From positions 1 through 7,606 of the forward strand of contig JACQEQ010000074.1 in assembly GCA_016200445.1 (NCBI GenBank): DNA of 7,606 nucleotides, in the 5' to 3' direction. The notes beneath the pieces were generated by a model, which worked only from the letters and a program-made list of their open reading frames with translations, was not told where the DNA came from and searched no databases. The position numbers were made by a program, and so were the translations under genes. Shown here piece by piece: positions 1-5,657 of the stretch (position 1 is the first letter of the stretch; each line of letters opens with the position of its first letter). The stretch is from Gammaproteobacteria bacterium (GTDB lineage Bacteria > Pseudomonadota > Gammaproteobacteria > SG8-11).

Positions 1-1251
1 GGCTACCGCAAGGCGATCCTGATCGGCGGCCTGGTCATGGCCATGGGCCACTTTGCGATGGCGTTTCCCGCGCTGCTGATGCCGGCGCTGGGCTTGATCA
101 TCATCGGCAACGGCTTCTTCAAGCCCAACATCTCCACGCTGCTCGGTTCGCTTTACCGCGAGCACGATCCACGGCGCGACGGCGGTTTCACCATCTTCTA
201 CATCGGCATCAACCTGGGCGCGTTCATCGCGCCGCTGATCGCCGGCACGCTGGGCGAGAAGATCGGCTGGCATTGGGGCTTTGGCTCCGCCGGCGTCGGC
301 ATGTTGTTCGCGGTGATATGGTTTGTGCGCGGCCAGCACAAGCTGGGTAACGCGGGACTGCCGCCCGGCCAGGACCGGCTCGACCGCCGTGCCTGGTGGC
401 ATATCGTGCTCGTCAGCACCCTCATGATCCCGCTCGTGTACGCCGTGATCGGCGCGGGCAGCGCGCTCACGCCGCTTTGGAACCGCCTCGGCACGGAGCT
501 TAAGGTCGGCATTCCCCTCGCGGCCTTCATCGCTTTTCTCGCGTGGCAGCAAAGGACCTGTACCCGCGAGGAGTGGCATCGCGTGCTGGCCATCGTGATC
601 GTGGGTGTGTTCGTGATTTTCTTCTGGATGGGCTTTGAGCAGGCGGGCGGCACCATGAACCTGTTTGCCGATAAGCTGACCGATCGCGCGCTGCTTGGTT
701 GGGAAATCCCGGCGTCCTATTTCCAGGGCATCAACCCGCTGCTGATCGTGCTGCTCGGGCCGCTGTTCTCCATCCTGTGGACACGCTGGGACCAGTCCCG
801 CTTCGCGCTGCCCGTGTCCGCCAAGATGGGCGTGGGGATTCTTATCATGGGCGCCGGCTTTATCGTGCTGGCGATCGCGCAGGGCCGCGCCGAGACCTTG
901 GGCAAAGTCGGCCCGCAATGGCTGTTCTTCGTGTATCTGCTGCACACGATGGGCGAACTGTGCCTGTCGCCGATCGGCCTTTCCCTGGTCAGCCAAGTCG
1001 CGCCGGTGCGTCTCGCCGCGGTCATGATGGGCATCTGGTTCGCCGCCAACGCCATCGCCAATTACCTGGCCGGCATACTGGAAAGCCTGCTGGCTGGTTC
1101 AACCATTCCATTGTATTGGTTTCTCGTCGGCAGCTCGCTCGGCGCCGGGGTGTTGCTGCTCTTGATCACACCGTGGCTCAAATCTCATGCATGGCAAAGG
1201 CTGACCCGGCCGGCTTTTTTCTGTGCCAAACTCATCGGCAATGATCGTTGA
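1..1251 (+). CDS. POT/PTR2-family proton-coupled peptide transporter, 5'-truncated by window edge
   Basis: Inner-membrane MFS symporter that imports di- and tripeptides with protons. The frame is open from base 1 (GYRKAILIGG...), so the gene starts upstream and 416 codons are visible; the family usually has about 480-530 residues, so roughly the first helices are missing. Family marks: GNGFFKPNIS (bases 109-138), FTIFYIGINLGAF (187-225), which fits the PTR2 signature F-x2-[FY]-Y-x2-I-N-x-G-[GSA]-F, FEQAGGTMNLFADK (about 634-675) and the late helix SPIGLSLVSQVAP. Most of the protein is hydrophobic helices. The last 20 or so residues after ITPWLK (HAWQRLTRPAFFCAKLIGNDR) are not membrane-like and look unlike the usual short POT tail, and a T-run after CCGGCCGG lies inside them. 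Codons are GC-rich, unlike the next genes. It converges on the minus-strand operon with 13 bases between the stops. Family assignment is firm; the substrate is inferred from the family. Confidence 0.95.
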   Translation, partial: GYRKAILIGGLVMAMGHFAMAFPALLMPALGLIIIGNGFFKPNISTLLGSLYREHDPRRDGGFTIFYIGINLGAFIAPLIAGTLGEKIGWHWGFGSAGVGMLFAVIWFVRGQHKLGNAGLPPGQDRLDRRAWWHIVLVSTLMIPLVYAVIGAGSALTPLWNRLGTELKVGIPLAAFIAFLAWQQRTCTREEWHRVLAIVIVGVFVIFFWMGFEQAGGTMNLFADKLTDRALLGWEIPASYFQGINPLLIVLLGPLFSILWTRWDQSRFALPVSAKMGVGILIMGAGFIVLAIAQGRAETLGKVGPQWLFFVYLLHTMGELCLSPIGLSLVSQVAPVRLAAVMMGIWFAANAIANYLAGILESLLAGSTIPLYWFLVGSSLGAGVLLLLITPWLKSHAWQRLTRPAFFCAKLIGNDR

Positions 1252-1264
1252 GGAATATCTTAAT

Positions 1265-2402
1265 TTAGGCTCCGCTCTTGACCAGATCGCCCACGTTCTT
1301 AACTGCATCTGTTAAATCAGCCGTTGGAGATACGGTTAGCTGGTGTTTGTCATAGATCCGTCCCGGCGGACTTGCGATTGTTGTGAGAGTGTCCTCACAC
1401 AGCTTGGCAAGTGGTAAATTGGATGCCGCTGCCGTACCGATTTCTGACATCTGCTTGTGGAAGCCCTGGAACGTTGACGCGATCGCCGACTTATACCCGT
1501 AATCTTCCTCCAGCCGTTTCGCGAGGGCGGACTCGCGGCTTGCGTACATCGCCAACCACACAAGTGCGCCCGCCACAGGCAGACGAGACAGCCACAAACG
1601 CAGTAGTTCATCGTAGGTCAGGGTTGTTCCAGTTTGATAGACATGCCACAAGCCTTGCGCAGTCAGCAGCACTATTGCGCACACAGAGCCAACGAATAGC
1701 CACTGCCACCGTTTGCTCGGGTTTAGAAAACTCTTACGTCGTTCATTGAAGGCGTGGGCAAGGCCGGCGCTTGTCGCTCCCGGCAATAGTCCTGTGATCG
1801 TCTGCAATTGAGTAGCGCATTGCGATTCGAGTTCGGCGAGCCGTTTTTCGTAGGCGGCGATGCGTTCTTCCACGGTAGCGGCCTTGTCGGCGAGAGCTTT
1901 CGTCTGAGCAGCCGATTCAGTCGCGGTCTCTAGAGCTGACGTGATCGCCGCCGCGTCCGTCTCGGCTGACCCTTTGGTTGTCCGAATGTTTGTAAGTAGC
2001 TCGGCGGCAGTGTCTGCCGCTGATTGAGCGCGGGTGTTCTGGCCTTCGGCTTCGGTCGCCTGTTGGGTAGCGGCCGTGAGTACACGATCAAGATCGCCAC
2101 GAACCTTGTCCGCGTGTTCCTGCGCTTTCTGGATATGATCAGACTTGGTCGCAATCACCGCTTGCTCGTCAGCAATCTGCGTGCTTGCCGCGACTGCTTG
2201 TGTCGCAACGGTAGTTATATCGGCCACCTTCTTTTGGACGTCAGAAAATGCGGTAGCGGCTAGCAGCTGTCTTTGCAGTTTCGGTGAACTGCGAAATCTT
2301 CTCCATTACACGCTGTGCGTTCGTTAATAACTCGTTAGCGCTTGTTGCAGCGTCGGTGGATTCAAGAGGTGTAGCAGATTGCAAGTTATCGTTCTCAGAC
2401 AT
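1265..2402 (-). CDS. Coiled-coil protein with two membrane helices, gene split by a 1-nt frameshift
   Basis: I do not recognise a named family. The likely true start is ATG at 2402 (MSENDNLQSATPLEST...), 8 bases after AGGA in AAAGGACAGGA. That frame stops at TGA 2241-2243 after 53 codons. The remaining protein is open in the +1 frame; its first possible start is GTG 2227 (320 codons, VADITTVATQ...), with no convincing ribosome site. From 2402 to 1265 is 1138 bases, one more than 379 codons, so a single extra base joins both parts. Counting from GTG 2227: residues about 10-145 are Ala/Thr/Glu/Gln-rich coiled coil; LLPGATSAGLAHAF follows at about 147-160; membrane helices at about 174-196 and 211-230; then a soluble tail with KRLEEDYGYKSAIA and a Pro/Thr-rich end. 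No signal peptide is visible, so an inner-membrane protein with a cytoplasmic coil is likely. It is the last gene of the operon, 27 bases after the lipoprotein gene. Whether it is still functional depends on whether the frameshift is real. Confidence 0.8.
2241..2305 (-). other. Frameshift site in the coiled-coil gene
   Basis: The frame shift must lie between the last stop of the downstream frame (TAA at 2306-2308) and the TGA of the upstream frame (2241-2243). The most natural repair is removal of one C in TAGCCGC near 2255-2262. This turns KTAASRYRIF-stop into KTAASATAFSDVQKK, keeping an alanine-rich helical character. The upstream stop reads TTC TGA C, but no purine-rich stimulator of the RF2 type precedes it. 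A mutation or sequencing error is therefore likelier than programmed shifting. Confidence 0.75.
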
Positions 2403-2429
2403 AGTGCGTTTCCTGTCCTTTATTAATAG

Positions 2430-2885
2430 TCACTTTTCGAAGTTGCAAGTATGCCAATCCAGGGTAAGTTCATGTCCGTGGATGCAGCTCCTCCAGCTCG
2501 GTTCGTCTAGTAGCTTGGTGCACCGCAAGTCCTGCAATAGCTTTTGGTCGTATATGGGGTCCCACGCCACTGCGGCCCACTGTCCCTCGTGTGACACCAT
2601 GATCAGTTCATAGTGATCGAGCAGCTCCAGTTCCTTAAACGGTGTTCCACGTTGCCTGATTAGTTCTTTGATTCTTTCCTCGGGGACGAGCGCAGGCGTG
2701 TCCTCACCCATATAAGCACTGCTCACGATATCCATGGTGAAACGAACGAAAGTGGCCAGTTGTCCCATATCTTTTTCGCCATACTCGTGGCAATTATTCG
2801 AATCACCTGCGGCGCATGCCGTGCTTATAGCCGCTACAAATACCGCTATCAAAACGATACGCAGGTTACGCCCAGAGCGTCGCAT
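2430..2885 (-). CDS. Small putative lipoprotein, cysteine-rich, unknown function
   Basis: A 151-residue protein I cannot assign to a family. ATG 2885 is chosen because GGAGGGG (2893-2899) sits 7 bases upstream; a longer frame from 2936 would place 17 non-hydrophobic residues ahead of the signal sequence. The N terminus MRRSGRNLRIVLIAVFVAAISTAC is a basic-then-hydrophobic signal peptide ending at Cys24. STAC is a loose lipobox because position -3 is Ser rather than Leu, so ordinary signal-peptidase cleavage after ACA is the alternative. Later cysteines (CHEYG near residue 32, LRC, RSC, HTC) suggest disulfides and a location outside the cytoplasm. The mature part is acidic and tryptophan-containing (GQWAAVAWDP). 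The start overlaps the 3' end of the phospholipase-like gene by 20 bases, so the two are probably translationally coupled, and the coiled-coil gene starts 27 bases downstream. Confidence 0.82.
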   Translation of the reverse strand: MRRSGRNLRIVLIAVFVAAISTACAAGDSNNCHEYGEKDMGQLATFVRFTMDIVSSAYMGEDTPALVPEERIKELIRQRGTPFKELELLDHYELIMVSHEGQWAAVAWDPIYDQKLLQDLRCTKLLDEPSWRSCIHGHELTLDWHTCNFEK

Positions 2886-3825
2886 TACCGTTCCCCTCCG
2901 GATCAATAGTTCCGGTGTCCAAGTTCCAGTTGGCAATTAATGGGATATCAAGATCGCCTTTGCCTTCAATGGCCGCTGCCATGACAGTCCAGGCTCGGAC
3001 AATGTTGTCGACTCCAAGCTCAAACACCTTCAAGTAGTGCATCGTAGATGCTTTGAAGCGATTGTTGGGCGGCAGAGCGGCATTCTCGATATACATATCT
3101 AAAGCCTCCCGTGGTAAATCTGTACGGGCAATATAGAGCAGGCCTTTGTCTGCCGCCGCATGACGGAAAAACAATGCGTTGATATCGGCCTTGTCCAATG
3201 CGCCCACGTATGCGTCGTGCCAAGCTGTAATTTGAGGCGGATTGCGTGCATATTCTTTCGGGTAGACCTCTCGGAGTATTCTGTCCCAGAGTTCTACTAC
3301 GGCCTCGTCAAACCGCCCTTTAGAATAGTTGAGATGCCGCAGGTAATCGGCCCATTCGCTATTGACGAGTTCGTATCCGTAAGTCTCACGGAAAAGGAAG
3401 GAGTCCATGTACATTTCACACTTCCGGTGATCTATCTTATGATCCGCATACTCTCCAACAATGGCGCGAACCACAGGATGAATGCTTGCATCGAGCATGA
3501 CATGGGAAGCGTAACCAAAGAGCCAGGCGAGGACGCGTAGATAGCGATCGTTGGTTTTCTCAATAGCGTACCGCCCATGCAGATGCCGGATTCCCGTGCG
3601 GACCACGTCGCCGGTCCGCTCGTAGTGCATCCGATCAGCCCAATTGTCGGAGGGATCGTGGCTGGTTAGTGCATGATGCAAATACGGGTAATCGGGACCG
3701 ACAGCGCCGGACTGGAGCCATTCCGGAAAGCGGTTGAGGGCTTTTGCGGTGAAATGCAGGCCCTGCTTTTCCAAGGCAGATTTTGCCCGGTCCGCAGCAA
3801 TCATGTGAGCAAATGCGCCTGGCAC
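2866..3825 (-). CDS. Zinc-dependent phospholipase C-like protein (Zn_dep_PLPC family)
   Basis: A 319-residue protein resembling the PF00882 family, whose characterised members hydrolyse phospholipids at a multi-zinc site made of His and Asp residues. The protein shows the expected order of candidate ligands: N-terminal MPGAFAH with His7, GAVGPDYPY with Asp45, WADRMHYE with His67, YASHVMLDASIHP with His108, Asp112 and His116 (HxxxDxxxH), then DHRKCEMYMD with His133, Glu137 and Asp141. No signal peptide is visible, so it is probably cytoplasmic, unlike secreted clostridial phospholipases; substrate and activity are therefore uncertain. The start is GTG 3825, with GGGAGG (3834-3839) 8 bases upstream. 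It is the first gene of the minus-strand operon, divergent from the XRE/ImmA operon across 230 bases. The C-terminal half (after about residue 160) has no motif I recognise. Confidence 0.85.
   Translation of the reverse strand: MPGAFAHMIAADRAKSALEKQGLHFTAKALNRFPEWLQSGAVGPDYPYLHHALTSHDPSDNWADRMHYERTGDVVRTGIRHLHGRYAIEKTNDRYLRVLAWLFGYASHVMLDASIHPVVRAIVGEYADHKIDHRKCEMYMDSFLFRETYGYELVNSEWADYLRHLNYSKGRFDEAVVELWDRILREVYPKEYARNPPQITAWHDAYVGALDKADINALFFRHAAADKGLLYIARTDLPREALDMYIENAALPPNNRFKASTMHYLKVFELGVDNIVRAWTVMAAAIEGKGDLDIPLIANWNLDTGTIDPEGNGNATLWA
2893..2899 (-). promoter_or_regulatory. Ribosome binding site that sets the lipoprotein start
   Basis: GGAGGGG on the minus strand, 7 bases before ATG 2885. 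It lies inside the last codons region of the phospholipase-like gene's operon junction and decides for this start over the in-frame codon at 2936. Confidence 0.75.
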
Positions 3826-3833
3826 GTAGTGTT

Positions 3834-3839
3834 CCTCCC
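3834..3839 (-). promoter_or_regulatory. Ribosome binding site for the GTG-started phospholipase-like gene
   Basis: GGGAGG on the minus strand, within a purine-rich leader, 8 bases before GTG 3825. Together with the conserved N terminus MPGAFAH it supports the GTG as the true start. Confidence 0.75.
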
Positions 3840-3906
3840 TTCCCCCTCTTTAAATTAATTGCAATTTCTAACTGCAACTTTAGCGATTCAATCTGCGTCA
3901 CCAGTA

Positions 3907-3934
3907 AGATTAATACCAGCGCCGGTTATGTCAA
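3907..3934 (-). promoter_or_regulatory. Candidate sigma-70 promoter for the phospholipase-like operon
   Basis: On the minus strand a perfect -35 TTGACA (3929-3934) is followed after 16 bases by TAATCT (3907-3912), a weak -10. Transcription would begin near 3900, giving a leader of about 75 bases before GTG 3825. The weak -10 leaves room for activator dependence or another promoter: TATTAT/TATAAA-like sequence also occurs on this strand near 3947-3958. Confidence 0.45.
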
Positions 3935-3957
3935 GTATTATTTAACTAATTTTATAA

Positions 3958-3978
3958 TACGTTATTAATAGTAACGTA
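3958..3978. promoter_or_regulatory. 21-bp near-perfect palindrome, candidate XRE operator
   Basis: Outer arms TACGTTA and TAACGTA are exact inverted complements around the core TTAATAG; nine of ten base pairs match (only 3965/3971 fails), centred on A3968. It sits 9 bases upstream of the -35 box of the XRE/ImmA operon and about 24 bases upstream of the minus-strand -35 candidate. One site could thus serve both directions. XRE dimers typically bind such symmetric sites; the pairing with this protein is inferred from position. Confidence 0.6.
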
Positions 3979-3987
3979 AATTGTTAT

Positions 3988-4015
3988 TTGACATTTATTT
4001 GCCAAGCACTATACT
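3988..4015 (+). promoter_or_regulatory. Near-consensus sigma-70 promoter of the XRE-ImmA-methyltransferase operon
   Basis: TTGACA (3988-3993), a 16-base spacer and TATACT (4010-4015), five of six to TATAAT. Transcription would start near 4022, about 35 bases before ATG 4056. This also argues against a TTG start at 3981 for the XRE gene, because that codon lies upstream of the -35 box. Confidence 0.75.
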
Positions 4016-4055
4016 TTTGCGCCATACGAAGTATGCCCCATCTATTGACAGCTCT

Positions 4056-4367
4056 ATGAGACACTCCAGCCTCGAAGAAAATCGCGATTTTTATACCGCA
4101 GTTGGTCGTCGGGTTGCCGATATCAGAAAAGGCCGGATGACTCAAGAAACGCTCGCGGAAAAGCTAAACCTTACTCGAACCTCAGTCATTAACATTGAAA
4201 AGGGCAGGCAGCAGGTTTTGTTACATACGCTCGTCAATATTGCTCGTGCACTCCAGGTATCGCCTACAGATCTAATTCCCGGTGAAGAGAATATAGAAGC
4301 ACTTCTGCGCGATAAGTCCAAAAAGGGGCGAGACTGGATTTTGAAATCGGCAGTCCAATCTAAATGA
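4056..4367 (+). CDS. XRE-family helix-turn-helix transcriptional regulator
   Basis: A 103-residue cytoplasmic DNA-binding protein. The HTH_3/cro-C1 fold spans about residues 13-73, with helix 2 and recognition helix in MTQETLAEKLNLTRTSVINI followed by EKGRQQ and ARALQVSPTDLIPG, all typical of the family. A short charged tail with KKGRDW follows. ATG 4056 is preferred over the in-frame TTG at 3981 because the promoter lies between them, although no strong ribosome site precedes the ATG, so a short leader with weak translation is likely. It is the first gene of the operon, with 21 bases to the ImmA gene. An XRE protein paired with ImmA suggests an ImmR-like repressor inactivated by proteolysis; because a methyltransferase follows, a restriction-modification controller (C protein) role is the alternative. 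Probable self-regulation through the palindrome at 3958-3978. Confidence 0.9.
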   Translation: MRHSSLEENRDFYTAVGRRVADIRKGRMTQETLAEKLNLTRTSVINIEKGRQQVLLHTLVNIARALQVSPTDLIPGEENIEALLRDKSKKGRDWILKSAVQSK

Positions 4368-4373
4368 ACAATT

Positions 4374-4379
4374 AAGGAG
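4374..4379 (+). promoter_or_regulatory. Ribosome binding site of the ImmA-like gene
   Basis: AAGGAG placed 9 bases before ATG 4389, in the short gap after the XRE stop. It is the strongest ribosome site of this operon, suggesting more protease than repressor is made per transcript. Confidence 0.7.
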
Positions 4380-4388
4380 CCATAACCC

Positions 4389-4928
4389 ATGGCCGTCCGC
4401 CGAAAACAGATTCGAGAGCTAGTCGACTCTTTGCTTGCTAAACACAACGTGAAGCCGGGTACAGTTCCGGTAGATAAGATCGTCCGCGCTTTTGAAATCG
4501 AAATTAGGCTTGACGAAGTCGACGAAGGCCTTTCTGGTTTCTTGTTTCGAGACAAAAAGACTGGACGAACAGTAATAGGTGCTAACAAAGGACATCCGCG
4601 TAATAGGCAACGTTTCACCATCGCGCACGAACTAGGACACTTCTTGTTGCACGAGGGAGAAACAATACATCTTGATGAAGATCAGGGCGCCTTTACTATC
4701 AACCGAAGGGATTTGAAATCAGCGAAAGGTGAAGATGATGGTGAACGAGAAGCGAACTTATTTGCCGCCGAACTTCTGATGCCTGCTAAATTCTTGGATC
4801 AAGATCTCCAAGGCAAGAATGTGGATCTGCTGGACGACGATTCCTTAAAGCGATTGGCGAATAAATATGCAGTTAGCGTCCAAGCTCTTACTTTTCGATT
4901 AGCAAATCTTGGTTATATCAAGCCCTAA
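4389..4928 (+). CDS. ImmA/IrrE-family zinc metallopeptidase
   Basis: A 179-residue cytoplasmic protease of the PF06114 family. Known members (ImmA of ICEBs1, IrrE/PprI of Deinococcus) cleave an XRE-type repressor, relieving repression on stress. The zinc site is intact: HELGH at residues 80-84 preceded by RFTIAHELGHFLLH, and the third ligand region EREANLFAAELLMP with Glu121. The N-terminal helix (KQIRELVDSLLAKHNV) and the C-terminal part (DSLKRLANKYAVSVQALTFRLANLGYI) match the family plan, in which the latter acts like a small helical module. Length is normal for the short form. It directly follows the XRE gene, and its likely substrate is that repressor. The methyltransferase gene begins 47 bases downstream. 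Family and motif are certain; the target is inferred from gene order. Confidence 0.94.
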   Translation: MAVRRKQIRELVDSLLAKHNVKPGTVPVDKIVRAFEIEIRLDEVDEGLSGFLFRDKKTGRTVIGANKGHPRNRQRFTIAHELGHFLLHEGETIHLDEDQGAFTINRRDLKSAKGEDDGEREANLFAAELLMPAKFLDQDLQGKNVDLLDDDSLKRLANKYAVSVQALTFRLANLGYIKP

Positions 4929-4962
4929 GTTTTAACTCCGATCTATTGCTCAACTCTTAAAA

Positions 4963-4967
4963 AAGGA
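4963..4967 (+). promoter_or_regulatory. Ribosome binding site of the methyltransferase gene
   Basis: AAGGA, 8 bases before ATG 4976. It supports this start rather than the in-frame ATG a few codons later (MPIPID). No clear promoter is visible in the 47-base gap, so co-transcription with the upstream genes is likely. Confidence 0.65.
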
Positions 4968-4975
4968 CCGCGCAT

Positions 4976-5650
4976 ATGGAAAACAGAGAGATGCCAATTC
5001 CAATTGACGCAACTTCCGATCTGAGACGTTTCTTAAACGCTAAAAGGTTTGGTGCAATCCTTGCGGATCCTCCATGGCAATTCCAAAACCGCACTGGCAA
5101 AGTAGCCCCCGAGCATAAACGGCTACAGCGTTATACAACGTTAACGCTAGAAGATATCAAGGCACTACCTGTCAGTGAAGCGGCTGCTGAAACAAGTCAT
5201 TTGTACTTATGGGTACCCAATGCCTTGCTGCCAGAAGGCTTAGCGGTGATGGATGCTTGGGGCTTCCATTACAAGAGCAACATCGTATGGCACAAGATCC
5301 GTAAAGACGGAGGCCCGGACGGACGTGGCGTCGGCTTTTACTTCCGCAATGTTACTGAGTTGATCCTATTTGGTGTACGAGGCAAGAATGCCCGAACGCT
5401 TGCCCCGGGCAGAAGCCAAGTCAATTTTATCGCGACCCGTAAGCGCGAACACTCGCGTAAGCCTGATGAACAATACAGGCTTATTGAAGCCTGTAGTTCC
5501 GGCCCTTACCTTGAATTATTCGCCCGTGGAGAGCGTCCGGGTTGGCTGGTGTGGGGGAACCAGGCTGACAATGGGTACTATCCAACCTGGGAAACTTACG
5601 CGAATCATTCACGCGCCAAACCCGAGAGTGAAGAATTTTGCTTTGAATAA
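4976..5650 (+). CDS. MT-A70-family DNA adenine N6-methyltransferase (type II modification subunit)
   Basis: A 224-residue AdoMet-dependent methyltransferase of the MT-A70 family, expected to make N6-methyladenine in a specific DNA sequence. The catalytic motif IV DPPW is at residues 31-34, near the N terminus. The AdoMet-binding part lies near the C terminus (SRKPDEQYRLIEACSSGPYL then ELFARGERPGWLVWGNQ, residues about 160-195). This is the permuted beta-class order, as in M.MunI. HLYLWVPNALL (75-85) and FYFRNVTELILFGVRG (121-136) are further family segments. Length is complete and no lesion is visible. It is third in the XRE-ImmA operon and converges, with 7 bases between stops, on the remains of a BglII/BstYI-family endonuclease. 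This makes it the modification half of a decayed type II system, now probably an orphan methylase. The target sequence cannot be read from the DNA alone. Confidence 0.93.
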   Translation: MENREMPIPIDATSDLRRFLNAKRFGAILADPPWQFQNRTGKVAPEHKRLQRYTTLTLEDIKALPVSEAAAETSHLYLWVPNALLPEGLAVMDAWGFHYKSNIVWHKIRKDGGPDGRGVGFYFRNVTELILFGVRGKNARTLAPGRSQVNFIATRKREHSRKPDEQYRLIEACSSGPYLELFARGERPGWLVWGNQADNGYYPTWETYANHSRAKPESEEFCFE

Positions 5651-5657
5651 CCAGCAA

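Larger units (their letters stand above)
3826..4055. promoter_or_regulatory. AT-rich divergent control region between the two operons
   Basis: The 230 bases between the phospholipase-like gene (-) and the XRE gene (+) are far richer in A/T than anything else in the window, particularly 3850-3990. They hold outward-facing promoter candidates, a 21-bp near-palindrome, and a 10-bp perfect palindrome AATTGCAATT (3857-3866) in the leader of the minus-strand operon. No convincing coding sequence lies here. Confidence 0.8.

Noticed and set aside
198..1061. Long minus-strand and plus-strand alternate frames inside the transporter
   Set aside because: They are opposite-frame shadows of a GC-rich gene with unmistakable POT motifs; their translations are low-complexity and lack motifs.
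2230..2245. Programmed RF2-like +1 frameshift at TTC TGA C
   Set aside because: No upstream Shine-Dalgarno-like stimulator and a poor slip codon; a simple indel explains the data better.
2886..2936. Longer start for the lipoprotein at 2936
   Set aside because: It would put 17 polar residues ahead of a clear signal peptide, and ATG 2885 has the good ribosome site.
3857..3866. Perfect palindrome AATTGCAATT as a second operator
   Set aside because: Ten bases of A/T-rich palindrome in an A/T-rich leader are easily chance; the arms do not match the 21-bp palindrome.
3981..4055. Longer XRE protein starting at TTG 3981
   Set aside because: The near-consensus promoter (3988-4015) lies inside this stretch, so the codon is not on the main transcript; the added residues are not part of the fold.
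4142..4628. Minus-strand frames opposite the XRE and ImmA genes
   Set aside because: They are antisense to well-conserved coding sequence and show Ser/Arg-rich shadow translations.
4268..4807. AGATCT sites at 4268-4273 and 4802-4807 as self-protected targets of the BglII-like system
   Set aside because: The specificity of this methyltransferase is unknown, and two six-base sites in this window are not informative.
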